The position numbers were made by a program, and so were the translations under genes. A model generated the notes under the pieces. That model worked only from the letters and a program-made list of their open reading frames with translations, made no database searches and was not told where the DNA came from. DNA of 64,000 bases from Triglochin maritima (Eukaryota > Streptophyta > Magnoliopsida > Alismatales > Juncaginaceae): contig OY821782.1 of assembly GCA_963682175.1 (NCBI GenBank), positions 33,253,741 to 33,317,740 on the forward strand, given 5' to 3'. Below, piece after piece: positions 23,493 to 35,625 of this stretch. Position 1 is the stretch's first letter; each line of letters opens with the position of its first letter.

Positions 23493-24690
23493 TCATGCAT
23501 TGCATACATTGCATCATATGTCTTTCATTTAGATTAATTTTATATCAATAAATACTACTAAGGTATGTGTTTAGTCTTATTTACATAATACAGGGACCTG
23601 AATGCAAATTACTCGTATCCCGAGCATAAATGCGTGCAAGAGACTCATTTCTATCATAAAGACCAAGTCAAGATTATCGGGATTCAAATGGAAGTACATC
23701 CAAGCATAAAAGCATTCAAAGACCTAATTACAAAAAGGCCAAGGACATAAGCACAAAAGTAGCCAGGGACTTAATTGCAAAAAGCCGAGGACCCAACTGC
23801 AACTTACGAGTAGCTTTTATTATCTTGGAGAAGTTCTAAAGAAAAATCAATTTGGATCTCCAAATATATGAAGAAATAAAGTCGGAACTCAAAAGAAATG
23901 AAAGAATCAATCCAAGCGCAAAGGATAGCTAAATCATACCATAAACACACAGGAAATATCCGGATTAAATCTGAGTCAAAAGTGCGGCGATTCCGCCGCA
24001 CCATACATGTAAAATGTGGCGATTCCGCCGCACCCCTTGCGATCCGTGGCTCCGGATTTTGTCCAGTCGTGTCTTGACACATGTACTTTCCTATTTTATA
24101 CTTAGGTCCCTTGTATCGGCTATAAAAAGCCCCGAAACGTTGTTGTAAAGGGTCTTAGTTTTTGTTCCATATTTTAGTAATAAAATTCTGTTCTTTTAAT
24201 TCTTATTTTTAGTTTTCTTTTGTAGTTTCTCTAGGACCCCTTCTCCTTCCCTCCAACCATGAGTTTCTAACTCTCTCCAAAGCGTGGGGGTGACGGATTT
24301 AGGGTGATGAGAAGAAGAATAAAGTTATTATTTTAATTTCGTGTTAGTATATTTTGATTACTTGAGTTTATGTTGAGTCATATATCATGTAATACTTCAT
24401 AACTAATATGATTTATTATAAGTTTCAGGATTCTCTAATCTAAACCCGATATCTAAACCTCCACCCACTGGACTCCCATCCATCTTTACTTTATTTTTAA
24501 TTTGTTTTTGTTGTTCTTGCTTTAGATAATTAAAAACCAAAAATCTCAAACCAAACCTTATTTTTTCTCTCTTTCTTCCTTAATTCGAAAATCACAAAAA
24601 TAACAATATCTCTCCCTCCTTGTGTTCGACCCGTACTTGCCACGTCTTCATTGACGCCGTGCACTTGCGGTATAAATTTAATTCTCATCA
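23493..24690 (+). repeat. 3' LTR of element D
   Basis: Starts TCATGCATTGC, with C replacing G of the canonical TG, and ends AATTCTCATCA. It retains both GCGGCGATTCCGCCGC hairpins (about 23983-24035, the second with one change). TATA here reads TATAAAAA. Confidence 0.9.
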
Positions 24691-25187
24691 GGAGCTAATA
24701 GCCAAGGGTTATTCGGATGCGAGTTTCATTAGTGATCCCGACGATTTAAGGTTGCAATAAGGATATGTCTTCCTTCTGAATGGTGGAGTTGTGAGTTGGC
24801 GTAGTTGGAAGCAAACCACTACGACCGACTCAACCACCGCTTCCGAAGTAATGGTTGTCGCTGAAGCGAGCAAGGAAGGAGTGTGGATTAAGAAGTTCCT
24901 TTAAAAGCTTGGAGTAGTTCCCTCGTGCGAGTGACCAATAGAGCTATTTTTCGATAATAGTGCAGCTCGCAAATCAAGGATCCAAAATCACACCACAAAG
25001 TGAAGTACATGGATCACAAGTACTTTGTCACATGTGACTTCATCGACGAAGGCAAAATAAATCTATTATGGGTGAACACAAATAGCAACACAACTGATCC
25101 ATTCACCAAACTCTTATCTAAAGCCAATGGCGAAATACATTTCGAGTCCATGGGTCTGAGGAACCACGTGGATTGTCTTGATGACTG
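24691..25187 (+). pseudogene. pol: Copia RNase H remnant of element C after D
   Basis: Continues element C past the second GGAGC duplication. Reading shows LNGGVVSWRSWKQTTTTDS, ASKEGVWIKKFL and DHKYFVTCDFIDEGKINLLW, typical of the RNase H tail of Angela-like elements, with several in-frame stops and small frameshifts. The last open piece (25000-25187) ends ESMGLRNHVDCLDD. Confidence 0.75.
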
Positions 25188-25258
25188 ATTAGAGAGGGTT
25201 ACCCTAGTTATTATTGTTTTATACATTGGGAATGTATGTGAAAGAAAACTTTGATAAC

Positions 25259-25269
25259 AAGTGGGAGAT
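25259..25269 (+). other. Polypurine tract of element C
   Basis: AAGTGGGAGAT immediately before the TGAAAGG start of the 3' LTR. It should prime plus-strand synthesis. Confidence 0.8.
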
Positions 25270-27414
25270 TGAAAGGAATGTGTTCTAAAAGTTTTACTTT
25301 ATATGTCAATTATTATGAATTTGATGTGCAAATATTTTGTTCCTTGATTATGGTATTCGTCTTTTGGAAGTGTTAAGGAAGATGCGCTTGGTCCTTAACC
25401 GTAGAGCTCTAAAAGATAATGGTTTACATAAATCAAAAGTTATTCACAATCACGGTAATTAACATGGAACATTAATCACCGAGATAAGATTGTCGTGTTG
25501 GTCATCGATTGTTGTAGCTCTACAAATAATTGACGACACGAGTATATAAAAATGGAAAAGATTACTTTTATATATTGAATAGACCTAACAAGTAAAACAT
25601 TATGGAATTGTGTTTCGTGTCATTAATGTTTTACTATGTCTTGGATCCTAAGATATGAGACTTACATATTTTCACTCAATAAGTGCTTGGTTTGATTATT
25701 GTCAAAACCTATCAATGAGTATAGTGATAAAGGCAATAGTTGGTTGAACATGACTTGTGCTGGAAAAGATAGCTAGTCAAATGATTATCATTGCCCATCT
25801 TAATTGAGTGATGATATTAGTGGGCACTTGATAAAGCAAAATTATAATGTGCACAATGTAACTTTAGTTAAGCTCCATAGTTATAATTAGCTTAAAGAGA
25901 TCAAGAAATGAAAATAATACAAATGTGACACATTTCTACTCTGTATATATTCTTAATATCATGAGGCAAGGGACAGACACAAGTGGTGCACTTACATCAC
26001 TAAATGGATCGTGTTTAGTTCGAGTGGAACAAATACATTTATGCTAATTGGGTAACTATAATGTGTAGCTAGATGTCGCTTATAGTTTGAGATATTGAGT
26101 GTTCAATATCACTGCCAATTAGGCTTAGATCCTCTTATAGGTCACACCACAAAACTGGGAAACAAGAAGCTTGATTTTGTGTTCATAAGATGTGTCGGAT
26201 TTCATATGAAAATGGACACATATGGTGAATCAATAAAATCAATATGTCATGAGAATTGACATAATTAGAAACATGGATAAATTCATATGAGGTGTATATA
26301 TTATGAGGTGTAATAATTTAATATTACAAAGATAAAATTTTGTTGGAAATGAATCCAAAATTTGACAAAGGCAAAATCGGGATCAAAACGGTAAACCGTT
26401 TTGGATTCGGTCGACCGAGGTGTCTTAGGAACGGTCAACTGAACAAGTGTCGGATAAAGCAAATGATTGACCGAAATTGTCTGAAGTGTCTGGGCAGTTT
26501 GAATCGGTCAACCGGGCTTAAACGATCAACCGAGAGAAAATATCCATAAGCTATCTTGGGATATTTTTGGTAGACCGAAAAAGACACGATCGTCCTAAGA
26601 AATTCGCCAGGAAAAATTTTGGTGTGTCAACGGTCGACCAGAGCAAGACGCGGATCGTCCGAATTTTGGGCCAAGGAATTTTTCTCAGGAATGTTCGGTC
26701 GACCGTCTAGCTCACGGTCATCCGAAGTTGAAATAAAACTGTACGGTTTGGTCGACCGAGTTGAGAACTCGGTTAACCGAACAACACGATTTCTGCCTAA
26801 ATTATTAAGAGAATAATTAAATCATGGGTTGGATTAATTCCAGATTTGATCAAACGTTTTTTAGGATGCTTATGTGGCAATTTGGAATTAATTTTAGGAG
26901 AGAAAAGCCAAGAGATCATGACTAGAGAATAGTTCTTGATATGGATATTTTGGGAGCCTATAAAAGGACCCCTTATCCTATTTGTTTAATTACATGCAAT
27001 AATTCTCTCTTTCTAATCCCTTCCTTAAATCACCACGAAAATCTCTTAATAGTTTTATGTTTTTGGAGATAGAAATCTCAGGAGCTTAAAGATGGGTTAT
27101 TAGCTAGATTCTAAGATTAATTAGAGATTATTGGCTAGCTCCTTTATCTCTAATATTTTTTAGAGTTTGGTGAACACTTGGAGGTGAATCAGCTGGCGAT
27201 TCGACAAGCAATGGAAATCCAGATCTTCTGAAACGTTTTATAGAACCTTTGGATATGATCCTTTCTCTTTTGTTTATTTTAATATGTGTAGGAATGCATG
27301 ATATTAGAATAAATATATACTTGTACATAAAATCAATGAAAATATGAAATTGATCTTGTATGTTTGTATTGAAATTTTAAAATATACACATACATGGGGA
27401 CACGAAATCCTACA
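25270..27414 (+). repeat. 3' LTR of element C (2145 bp)
   Basis: Starts TGAAAGGAATGTG and ends AAATCCTACA. U3 has several GGTCGACCG palindromes and decayed forms (about 26405-26780) before a TATAAAAG box near 26960. It is a reference copy for the LTRs of F (31168-32391 and 36505-37789, minus strand). Confidence 0.88.
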
Positions 27415-29792
27415 GAAAATACACTTGGCAAATCAATGGAAGATTGAGAAGTTGAGCCGAGATTATAATTTCGGCTCGTCGCAAGTCAAAATGCATGTAA
27501 TCTTGGTGCAACAAGAGGTGGAGGACGTTCTTGAGGGCATGGAGACGTTGCCGAAAGAAATGTCCGAACAAGATGAGTTGAAACGCGACAGGAAGGCAAT
27601 GTCAACAATCAAATTGTCTTTGTATGACGAAGTTCTAAGAGAAGTGTTGAAGGAGAAGACGGTTGCAAGTATGTCGAAGAAGTTAGAGGAAGTCTACATG
27701 AAGAAGTCACTTGCAAGCCGAATTATTTTGAAGAAAAAGTTGTTTCATTCAAGATGAAGTCGGGTATTTCTTTTCAGCAACACTTGGATGATTTTAATGC
27801 AATCATCCTGGATTTGGAGAAGGTAGTGTTGGCTTTTTGGCTTTAATCTATGTTTTGATGATTTAATCAACCTAATCTTAATTGTAATCAATGTAGAGTA
27901 GCGCACATATTGCATAGCATATATATTGTATTGTGCTAACCTCTGCAGGTGATCAAGACTCAAGGAAGAAAGGAAATCAAGTCAACACATGTATCAAAGC
28001 TATATTGAAGACATGTAATCTTGTTTTCTTTGAGTCTTAGGAACATTGTGTAATTGAGCATACTTAAGCTAAAATCAACTCACATACACACTAGGTTCCT
28101 TATAGAAGTCGCACACATAATTTCACTTAATTTGGACTTCAATAGATCACCCAAACCTAGACCGGAAAACACTAACACTTAACCTGAACTATCTGCCTAC
28201 ATTCGGTCGACCGAACCAAACCTCTCGGTCGACCGAGTGATCAATTATCCAGTAGTGTTTTCACAGCCCACATTCGGTCGACCATTCCGACCTTTTCGGT
28301 CGACCAAATCAACATGTTTTCTGACCGTTAGGGTTGTCGTATTATATCAACGGTCGTATTCGAATTATTTACAAATACCCCAAAATACATACTGTCTATC
28401 GGTCGACCGTAGACCTGTTTTGGTCGACCGAACATTATTGTCTCCAGAAAGTGAAAGTGCTTGGACGTTTTTAGTCGACCAAAGACTTGAGCTCGGTCGA
28501 CCGAACTTGATCATTTTCGCTAATCCCATAGAGCTTGTTGATTATTGGTCGACCGTACCCTATTCGGTGTTCGCCCGTTAACTTAGTGTACCTAAGTTAT
28601 AGCATATCGCGGTCAACCATTCCTTAACTGGTCGACCTAACCTTGGTCAAAATTTCCAAACAGTCGACCGTTCTGCCCGATTCGGTCGACCAAATTTATT
28701 CAGAATTGGGTCTTGCAAGTTTCTGTTTTGTGTATTTCACACAAATACTTACCCAATTAAACCCAATGGCTATAACACCTTAGGAGCTTATAAATAGGTT
28801 TTCCTATGACACAATTACACAACTCTCCCACTCTATATTATCTACTACCTCAGAGAGAAACCTCCACACAATCAAAAGCTCAAACCTTCCACACTTAGTA
28901 ATCAATTTCATATCCTACTCAAGTGTGCTCAAGTTTAGAGTGTTGTCCCACTCAACCACTATTGTTAAAGAAGCAAGGGTCTTGGTGAAAGCCCAAGACA
29001 AAGAGCATAGACTTCGGTGAGTGTCCGAAGTGATCTTCTCGGATTGTGAGAGGAGGAGCCAAGCTCGGCGAGGGTTGTTCGCGAGCTTGAAGACTTGTAA
29101 AGGCGTTCTCTCCCGGCCCGGAACGGGGAGTGGTTAGTGAAGTCGTGAGCAAAGTTTTGTGATCCAAATGGAGCTTGCAAGAGAGGAAGTAGGCGGGAGG
29201 CCGAACCTCTATAAAAATCTCAGTGCCTTATTCTTGGTTTGCGTTATCTCTTCCTTTGCTTGCTAGTTAGCTTTTATTTCCGCCGCATATACTTGATTAC
29301 TTAAACTGGTAGGTAATTAGATTAAAAGTGATTAGAACGAAGCCATCGTACACGTTCTTACAGGTAGTTGCAAAGTTTTCTGATGAGGATCAAGCTATCA
29401 TTTTACTTTGCTCATTGAGTTATTCATATGATCACTTCGTGGAGACAATGATGTACAACAGGACTGACATCTCTTTTGTGGATGTCAAAAACGCACTCTC
29501 CTCCAAATTTGATATGGAGAAGAGTTCTGATGGTTCTAATTGGAGCAAAAGTGAAGCCCTTGTTGTTTGTGGTAAGGGAAAAGAGAGGAGTTTCTCAAAG
29601 AACACCTCTAAGACCAAGTCAATGGACAAAGATATTATTTGTCATTATTGCAAGAAGAAGGGTCACAAGATATCTGAATGTTTTGAGCTACAAAACATAG
29701 AGAAGCATAGGGGTTATGATAGTAGTGATCAGTCAGGTTCATGTTGCCGAGTCCGATTTCGATTTTGTGTTGGCAAATACAGGTTCGTCTGA
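27415..29792 (+). pseudogene. gag: Copia gag of element E, split by solo LTR G
   Basis: Tork-type gag. The left part has VKMHVILVQQEVEDVLEG, LYDEVLREVLKEKTVAS and KKLEEVYMKKSLASR, then a stop at 27755 and QQHLDDFNAIILDLEKV. Solo LTR G (27827-29362) follows. The right part continues as VAKFSDEDQAIILLCSLSYSY and ends with zinc knuckle CHYCKKKGHKISEC (about 29639). Taking out G and one GGTAG copy gives an unbroken reading frame across the site, so G inserted into an open gag region. The N-terminus is lost. Confidence 0.78.
27827..29362 (+). repeat. Solo LTR G (1536 bp) inside the gag of E
   Basis: Starts TGTTGGC and ends TCTTACA, with the perfect 5-bp duplication GGTAG at 27822-27826 and 29363-29367, so it is a solo LTR made by LTR-LTR recombination. 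U3 is packed with GGTCGACCG palindromes in pairs (for example 28202/28226 and 28389/28416). The TATA box TATAAATA is at 28789-28796. The parent family cannot be told without internal sequence. A related, broken copy is at 34514-34908 and 35152-35625. Confidence 0.88.
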
Positions 29793-31167
29793 AGCTTCTG
29801 ATGGTTGTGTGATTAACACAGAGCACATTCCACTTAAATCCGAACGAGCACTAGTTTTCATCCGATAAATTGGTGTTAGGTGGGATGGTTGCGATGGGAA
29901 ATGGTGATAGGTGTGAGGTTGCAGGAATTGGCTCTGTCAGATTGAGGACCCACGATGGCCTAGTCAAGGTTTTGTTGGACGTGGAACATGTTCCAAAGGC
30001 GAGCAAGAATCTGATTTCTGTAGGTAGTCTGACTGCAAAGGGCTACAAATTTAGTGGTGAGGATGATTCGATATTCATCACCAAAGGATCACTTATTCTG
30101 ATGAAGGGGAAGAAGCTTGGGCCCGATATACTTTTTATGCTTAAAGGAGAAACTGTGGTAGGTGACGCAGCTGTAGCGTCATCTTTGTCTCGTGAGGAGA
30201 ATGCCCAACTTTGGCATATGAGGTTAGGACACATGAGAGAGAAAGGCATGGCGGTGTTGAACAAACGTGGTTTGTTTGGAAGTATGAAAATCGGCAGTCT
30301 GTACTTCTGTGAATATTGTGTTTTGGGGAAGCAAAAGAGAGTTAGCTTCTCCGCAGCGAAGCATACCATTGAGGCCACTTTAGATTACGTCCACTCTTAT
30401 TTATAGGGACCCTCACAGGTTCCATCAAAAGGTGGAGCTCGCTACATGCTCACATTTATTTTTGATTTTTCCAGGAAGACTTAGGTTTATATTTTGAAAC
30501 AAAAAAGTGATGTGTTTTGGAATTTTCAGCACTAGAAGGCTATGATTGAGAATCAAACAGGAAAGAAGATTAAGATTCTAAGGACGGATAGTGGTTTGGA
30601 GTTTTGTTCCGAAGAGTTTAAGGATTTTTGCAAGGATGAAGGAATCGTAAGACACTAAACCCTACGTCATACACCACAACAAAACGGAGTAGAAGAACGT
30701 CTGAATCGAACTCTCTTGGAGAGAGTTAGATGTATGCTATTGAATGCTAACATGACTAAGGATTTTTTGGCAGAAGCAGTATGTGCCGCTTGTTATTTAG
30801 TAAATCGTTCTCCTCACACCATTTTGGATATGAAAACACCAGAAGAAGTTTGGTCAGGTGGAGTTTCATATTTGTCCAAGTTGAGAGTCTTCGGTTGTCC
30901 AACGTATGCACATGTAGATCAAGGAAAGTTGAATGCTCGGTCGTTGAAGTGTATATACCTTGCTACGATTTGGGTGTGAAGGGTTATTGTATGTGGTGTA
31001 AGGAATCTCAGAAGCTCATGGTTGAAAGAAATGTTGTCTTTAATGAGCTTGCTATGTTACCTTCCTGGAAAGACACTGTTATTTCGACTCCTGTGTCAAG
31101 TGGTGCTCCAATTGTGGTGGAGCCACCGGTAGTGAATGCTGATGAGGACTCCGGTGTGACACAAGGG
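29793..31167 (+). pseudogene. pol: Copia PR remnant and integrase of element E
   Basis: The protease is only a vestige with stops near 29860. From 29870 the GAG-pre-integrase region is clear (VPKASKNLISVGSLTAKGYK; LWHMRLGHMREKGMAVL; CEYCVLGKQKRVSFS). The first integrase Asp is lost: HSYL then stop, where the family has HSDLWGP. The second Asp (RTDSGLEFC, about 30580) and the Glu (QNGVEERLNRTLLE, about 30690) are present. The C-terminal part (ACYLVNRSPHTILDMKTPEEV) is cut by element F at 31168. Several stops and frameshifts. Confidence 0.78.
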
Positions 31168-32391
31168 TGTAGCATTTCGTGTCCCTATGTATGTGTATAT
31201 TTAAAAATAATAATACAAGCATAGATGATCGATTTCATATTTTCAGCAATTTTATGTGTATTATTTTGTGTTTATTCTAATATCATGCAAACCTACATAT
31301 ATTAAAATAAACAAACAAGAGAGGATCACACCCAAAGGTTCTCTAAAACCATTTCGAAGATCCAAAGTTTTGTTGCCCGCCGAATCGTCCGCCGATTCGC
31401 CTCCAAGTGTTCATCAAACTCAAAACAAGATTATAGACAAATGAGCTAGCCAATTCAATCTCTAAATCAAGCTTATAATCCAGCTAATAACCCCTCCAAA
31501 GCTCCACGAGACTTGATCTCCAAAATCTCTTACTAATTAAGAGAATTTTGTGGTGATTAGTGGAGACATTAGGGAGAGAGAGAATTTGCATTAACACTTA
31601 TGAAACAAGTAGGGTGAGTGGTCGTATTTATACCCTCACAAAACTAAACATGATCCATTTAGCGATGTAAGTGCACCACTTGTGTCTATCCCTTGCCTCA
31701 TGATATTAAGAATATATACAAAGTAGAAATATGTCACATTTTTATTATATTCATTTCTTGATCACTTTAAGCTAATTATAACTATGTAACTTAACTCAAG
31801 TCACATTGTGCACATTATAATTTTTCTTTATCAAGGGGCCTACTAATATCATCACTCAATTAAGAGGGGTAATGATAATCTTTTGACTAACTATCTTTTC
31901 CAGCATAAGTCACGTTCAACCAACTATTGCCTTTATCACTATACTCTTAATAACTTTTGACAATAATCAACTTAAACACTCCTTATGTGAAAAGATATGT
32001 CTCATATCTTAGGATCCAAGACACAGTAAAACATTAATGACACATAACCGAATTTCATAATGTTTTACTTGTTATGTCTATTCAATATATAAAAGCAATA
32101 CTTTCCTCTTTTATATACTTGTGTCGTCAAATATTTGTAGAGCTACCATAATCGATGACCAATGCGACAATCTTATCTCAGTAATTAATATTCCATGTTA
32201 ATTACCATGATTGAGAATAACTTTTGATTTATATAAACCATTATCTTTTAGATCTCTACGGTTAAGGACCAAGAGTCTCTTCCTTAACACTTCCAAAAGA
32301 TGAATAAAATAATCAAGGAACAAAATGCTTGCACATTCAATTCATAACAATTGACATATAAAACTAAAACTTTTAGAACACATTCCTTTCA
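31168..32391 (-). repeat. 3' LTR of element F, internally deleted
   Basis: Aligns in reverse with 25270-27414 but is only 1224 bp. The U3 stretch that carries the GGTCGACCG palindromes in C is missing (junction near 31640). Confidence 0.8.
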
Positions 32392-32402
32392 ATCTCCCAC
32401 TT
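32392..32402 (-). other. Polypurine tract of element F
   Basis: Reverse complement AAGTGGGAGAT, identical to the PPT of C. Confidence 0.8.
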
Positions 32403-32463
32403 GTTATCAAAGTTTTCTTTCACATACATTCTCAATGTATAAAACAATAATAACTTGGGTAAC

Positions 32464-33123
32464 CCTCTCAAATCACTCATCAAGCCAATTCACATGGTTC
32501 CTCAGACCCATGGACTCGAAATGCATTTCGCCCCCGGCTTGGGATAAGGGTTTGGTGAATGGATCAGTTGTGTTGCTTTTTGTGTCCACCTATAACAGAT
32601 TTATTTTGCCTTCGTCGATAAAGTCACGTGTCACAAAGTACTTACGATCCTTGTACTTCACATTGTGATGAGGTTTGAGATCCTTGATTTGCGAGATAGA
32701 TGCACTATTGTCGCAAAATTGCTCTATTGGTCCCTTGCTCGAGGGAACTACTCCAACCTCTTCAAGGAACATCTTAATCCACACGCCTTCCTTGCTCGCT
32801 TCAGCGATAGCCATAACTTCGGAAGCGTTGGTTGAGTCGGTCGTAGTGGTTTGCTTCCAACTACGCCAACTCACGACTCCACCATTCAGATGGAAGACAT
32901 ATCCTGATTGAGACCTCCTATTGTCGGGATCACTCATGAAACTCACATCCGAATTGCCCATGGCTATTAACTCATTTTGTCCTCCATAAACAAGAACCTT
33001 ATTTTTCTGGTTAAGGTACCTCAAAATATTCTTGACCGCGGTCCAATGCTCAGGACCTGCGTTGGATTGGTGACGACTTGTCACGCTTAGAGCATACGAG
33101 ACATCGGGTCTTGTGCAAGTCAT
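32464..33123 (-). pseudogene. pol: Copia RNase H piece of element F
   Basis: Minus-strand frame from 33123 reads MTCTRPDVSYALSVTSRHQ, VKNILRYLNQKNKVLVYGG, LNGGVVSWRSWKQTTTTDS and KYFVTRDFIDEGKINLL, then a TAG where C has Trp, then VDTKSNTTDPFTKPLS to a stop near 32464. It is the RNase H end of an Angela-like pol and is better kept than in C. It begins exactly at the codon where the plus-strand RT piece at 34909-35151 ends. Confidence 0.82.
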
Positions 33124-34513
33124 TGATTGACATCATATCATGCATATATTTTTGTCTTATATCCTTTATTTTTAGCCTAAGCAATGCTACGTAATGACTC
33201 TTATGTTTAAGTTTCAGGAATAAACAAGTTTCAGAAGAAAAGACTCAAAAAGGACTTAAAAGCAAGGAAAAAGAGTGAATTGCAAGACTTATGGACTAAG
33301 ATGCAAGAGATAAGGACCCGGATGTAAAAGCAAAATGACCAATGCGCAAATCAAGATGCTCCACACCATCATGAGGAATATTTTGGCAATTAGATATGGG
33401 CCTAAACTCCAATAACCGATCCGAGTGCACCCCATGTGAAGAATTGAAGAACTAAAGAAGATATCTGAAAATGAGTCGGATCCGGGAAAAATGACCGCCA
33501 ATTGGCGGTATGTTTTTCTCAGAATCCTACCCGGTTTTGCCCGGATATGGGTTATGTGTTTATGTCTATTCTGGGAAGGTTTCATTAGTCCCACATCGGG
33601 GGATTGTCCCCGATTACCTTTTTCTATGACTACAAATAGAACTCTTCCTTCTCCCTTGTATTCTACTACATGCTTGATGACATTCTCTCTACTTGGAGTA
33701 AGCCTTGGAGCAAAACTCAAGGTGGAGAAGAATGCTACTTGTAATGTGAGTCATGTAAATAAAATAATTCTTCATAGTTTGTTTTAATGTTGTCTTTGTT
33801 TTAATGCTTGCATGTTTCGCTTGTTTATTTTCTTTATCCTAGTATAATTAGAATGTCTCATTTTCTTAATATAGTTTATAGTTTAATGAGTAGTGAGTAG
33901 TTCCATCCCCCTTTGGGGGGTGGAGATGATGTTTATACATGCAATATAGAATGGAAATGAATGCTTTATTTTGAAATGTGTTGATAAATGTGAATGTGTG
34001 CTTGCTTGTTTAAAGTAGAACACTTCACTTGATGGGTTTGGACACAACTATTAGACACCTCCCATGCTTGTTTAGGTTCTGAAATAGCCAACTTGTGTAT
34101 GTGAATGTTAATCATTTAGGTTAGTGATTGGATTGATAGGTTTTGCCATATCCATTAGACACTTCCTATGCATGAAAACACAACCTACATTTGTGCCCAT
34201 TGAGTGCATTCTTCACCATCTTATTGTATGTGTACACTCACTCCACCCCTTAGGGGTTTCTCTTCCTGATTTCTAGCCTAATTATTAAGCTCTCTTAGTT
34301 TAGTTTTAATCCATCGCTAGTTGCCTTCTTTCCATTTGTTACTTACAAGTTTAGTGTAGTTTAACGTAGCATAATCAAATCTCTTCTCCCTTTATTCGCC
34401 ATTTGATTTCGGACAAACCATAAGCTACTCACCTCGCGTGGATCGACCCGTACTTGCCGCATCTTCACCGACGTCGTGCACTTGCAGTCTAAACATAAAC
34501 AATTAAACAATCA
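33124..34513 (+). repeat. Athila-type LTR (family A) without a partner
   Basis: Starts TGATTGACATCATATCATGC and ends AATTAAACAATCA. It contains the palindrome GACCGCCAATTGGCGGTA (33493-33510), TCCCACATCGGGGGATTGTC and the PBS-proximal GTGCACTTGC block. Its flanks (GTCAT before, TCGCG after) do not match, so it was moved or trimmed by a rearrangement and did not arise as a simple solo LTR. Confidence 0.75.
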
Positions 34514-34908
34514 TCGCGAGTCTTGAGTGAAACACACAAAATTTCACATCAATTGGAGTCACACACAAAATATTCATTGGAGTCACACACAATTGCACAC
34601 CTATACTCACATCAACAGTCTAAACTTAAACCTATAGAAGTCACACACAAAATTTCACATCAATTGGACTTCAATAAATCACCCAAACTTAGACAGGAAA
34701 ACACTTAAACAAAACATGAACTGTCAGGACCAAATTGGTCGACCGGAACGAGTTCATCGTTCGACCGATTGGGTTTGTTTATTCTGTTACAGAATCTAGT
34801 GTTAAACTGGTCGATCGTTTAGAGTTTTTTGTTCGACCGTCTACACGTCACATGACCGTTAGACTTGTCATTTTCTACACTTCCTATTGTCATATACATC
34901 TAAGAGAA
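34514..34908 (+). repeat. G-like LTR, left piece
   Basis: Aligns with about 28080-28360 of solo LTR G (AGTCACACACAAAATTTCAC; GGAAAACACTTAAAC; GGTCGACCG variants). Its 5' terminus is missing. A CACACAAAAT-type stretch is repeated locally. Confidence 0.6.
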
Positions 34909-35151
34909 GGCTCTAATACATCTTGGGAATCAAGATATATAAAGATAGATCTCGTAGACTCATTGGCCTAAGTCAACGTACATACATTGACAAGGTCTTG
35001 GAAAGGTTCATTATGAACAACTCCAAAAAAGGCAATGTGCTAATGAGTATAGGTGTGCAACTCAAGAAGTCTCAACGTGCTGAATCACGTAAAGACTTGG
35101 AGTACATGAAAGATACTCATTATGCTTCGGCAATATGATCGATCATGTACG
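34909..35151 (+). pseudogene. pol: Copia RT fragment in plus orientation inside F
   Basis: Reads ILGIKIYKDRSRRLIGLSQR through LEYMKDTHYASAI, a stop, then SIMY. It aligns with 17005-17236 of C. It is opposite in strand to the rest of F and ends where the RNase H piece at 33123 begins, so the two halves together form one continuous RT-RNase H region. Confidence 0.75.
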
Positions 35152-35625
35152 TCTCCCATTCCCCAAATCCTACTCTACAAGCTAAACTTCCACACTTTAG
35201 TTTCGATTCCTATCATACTCTAAGCGTGCTCAAGTTAGAGAGTGAGTGATCCACTCAAACATTATGTTGTAAAGAAGCAAGGACTTCGGTGAAAGCCCGA
35301 AGTGTCCCTCTCGGATTGTGAGAGGAAGAAAGTCAAGCTAGAGAGGGTGTTCACGGTCTTGTGGTGTAAAGGCTTAATCTCGACCGGAATGAGGTTGATA
35401 GTGAAGACGTGAGCGGAGCTTGAGGGAGATCGAACGGAACTTGCAAGAGAGGAAGTAGGAGGGAGGCCGAACCTCTATAAAAATCACTGTGTCATTTTGT
35501 GGTTTGCCTTGTATTCTTTACTTGCTTGTTTTATTTTTAATTTCTGTTGGATCTTTGATTGTTAAGAAAGTAGAGTTTAATTAAGCTTAAAAGTGATTAA
35601 AACTAAGCCATAAACACAATCCTAC
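35152..35625 (+). repeat. G-like LTR, right piece
   Basis: Aligns with about 28875-29362 of solo LTR G (TTCCACACTTTAG; GAAGCAAGGACTTCGGTG; AGAGAGGAAGTAGGAGGGAG) and ends CCTACA. About 500 bp of the LTR middle is missing between the two pieces. Confidence 0.65.

Larger units (their letters stand above)
17357..24690 (+). mobile_element. Complete non-autonomous Athila-like element D (gag-PR only)
   Basis: LTRs of 1200 and 1198 bp, PBS, leader, gag-protease, long 3' non-coding region and PPT, inside Copia element C. The 5-bp duplication is GGAGC (17352-17356 and 24691-24695). As in B, there is no RT, RNase H or integrase. It belongs to the same family as B but to a distinct subfamily by LTR sequence. 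Being inside C, it is younger than C. Confidence 0.9.
11407..27414 (+). mobile_element. Angela/BARE-like Ty1/Copia element C, 5' truncated, split by D
   Basis: Ty1/Copia order gag-PR-INT-RT-RH with an iMet-type PBS, PPT and 2.1 kb LTRs, as in the Angela lineage. The 5' LTR lacks its first ~290 bp. The RT/RNase H junction is split by element D (17357-24690; duplication GGAGC at 17352-17356 and 24691-24695). The 3' LTR ends TACA at 27414, directly followed by gag codons of element E, so C inserted into E. Multiple stops, frameshifts and a large integrase deletion make it dead. Confidence 0.85.
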
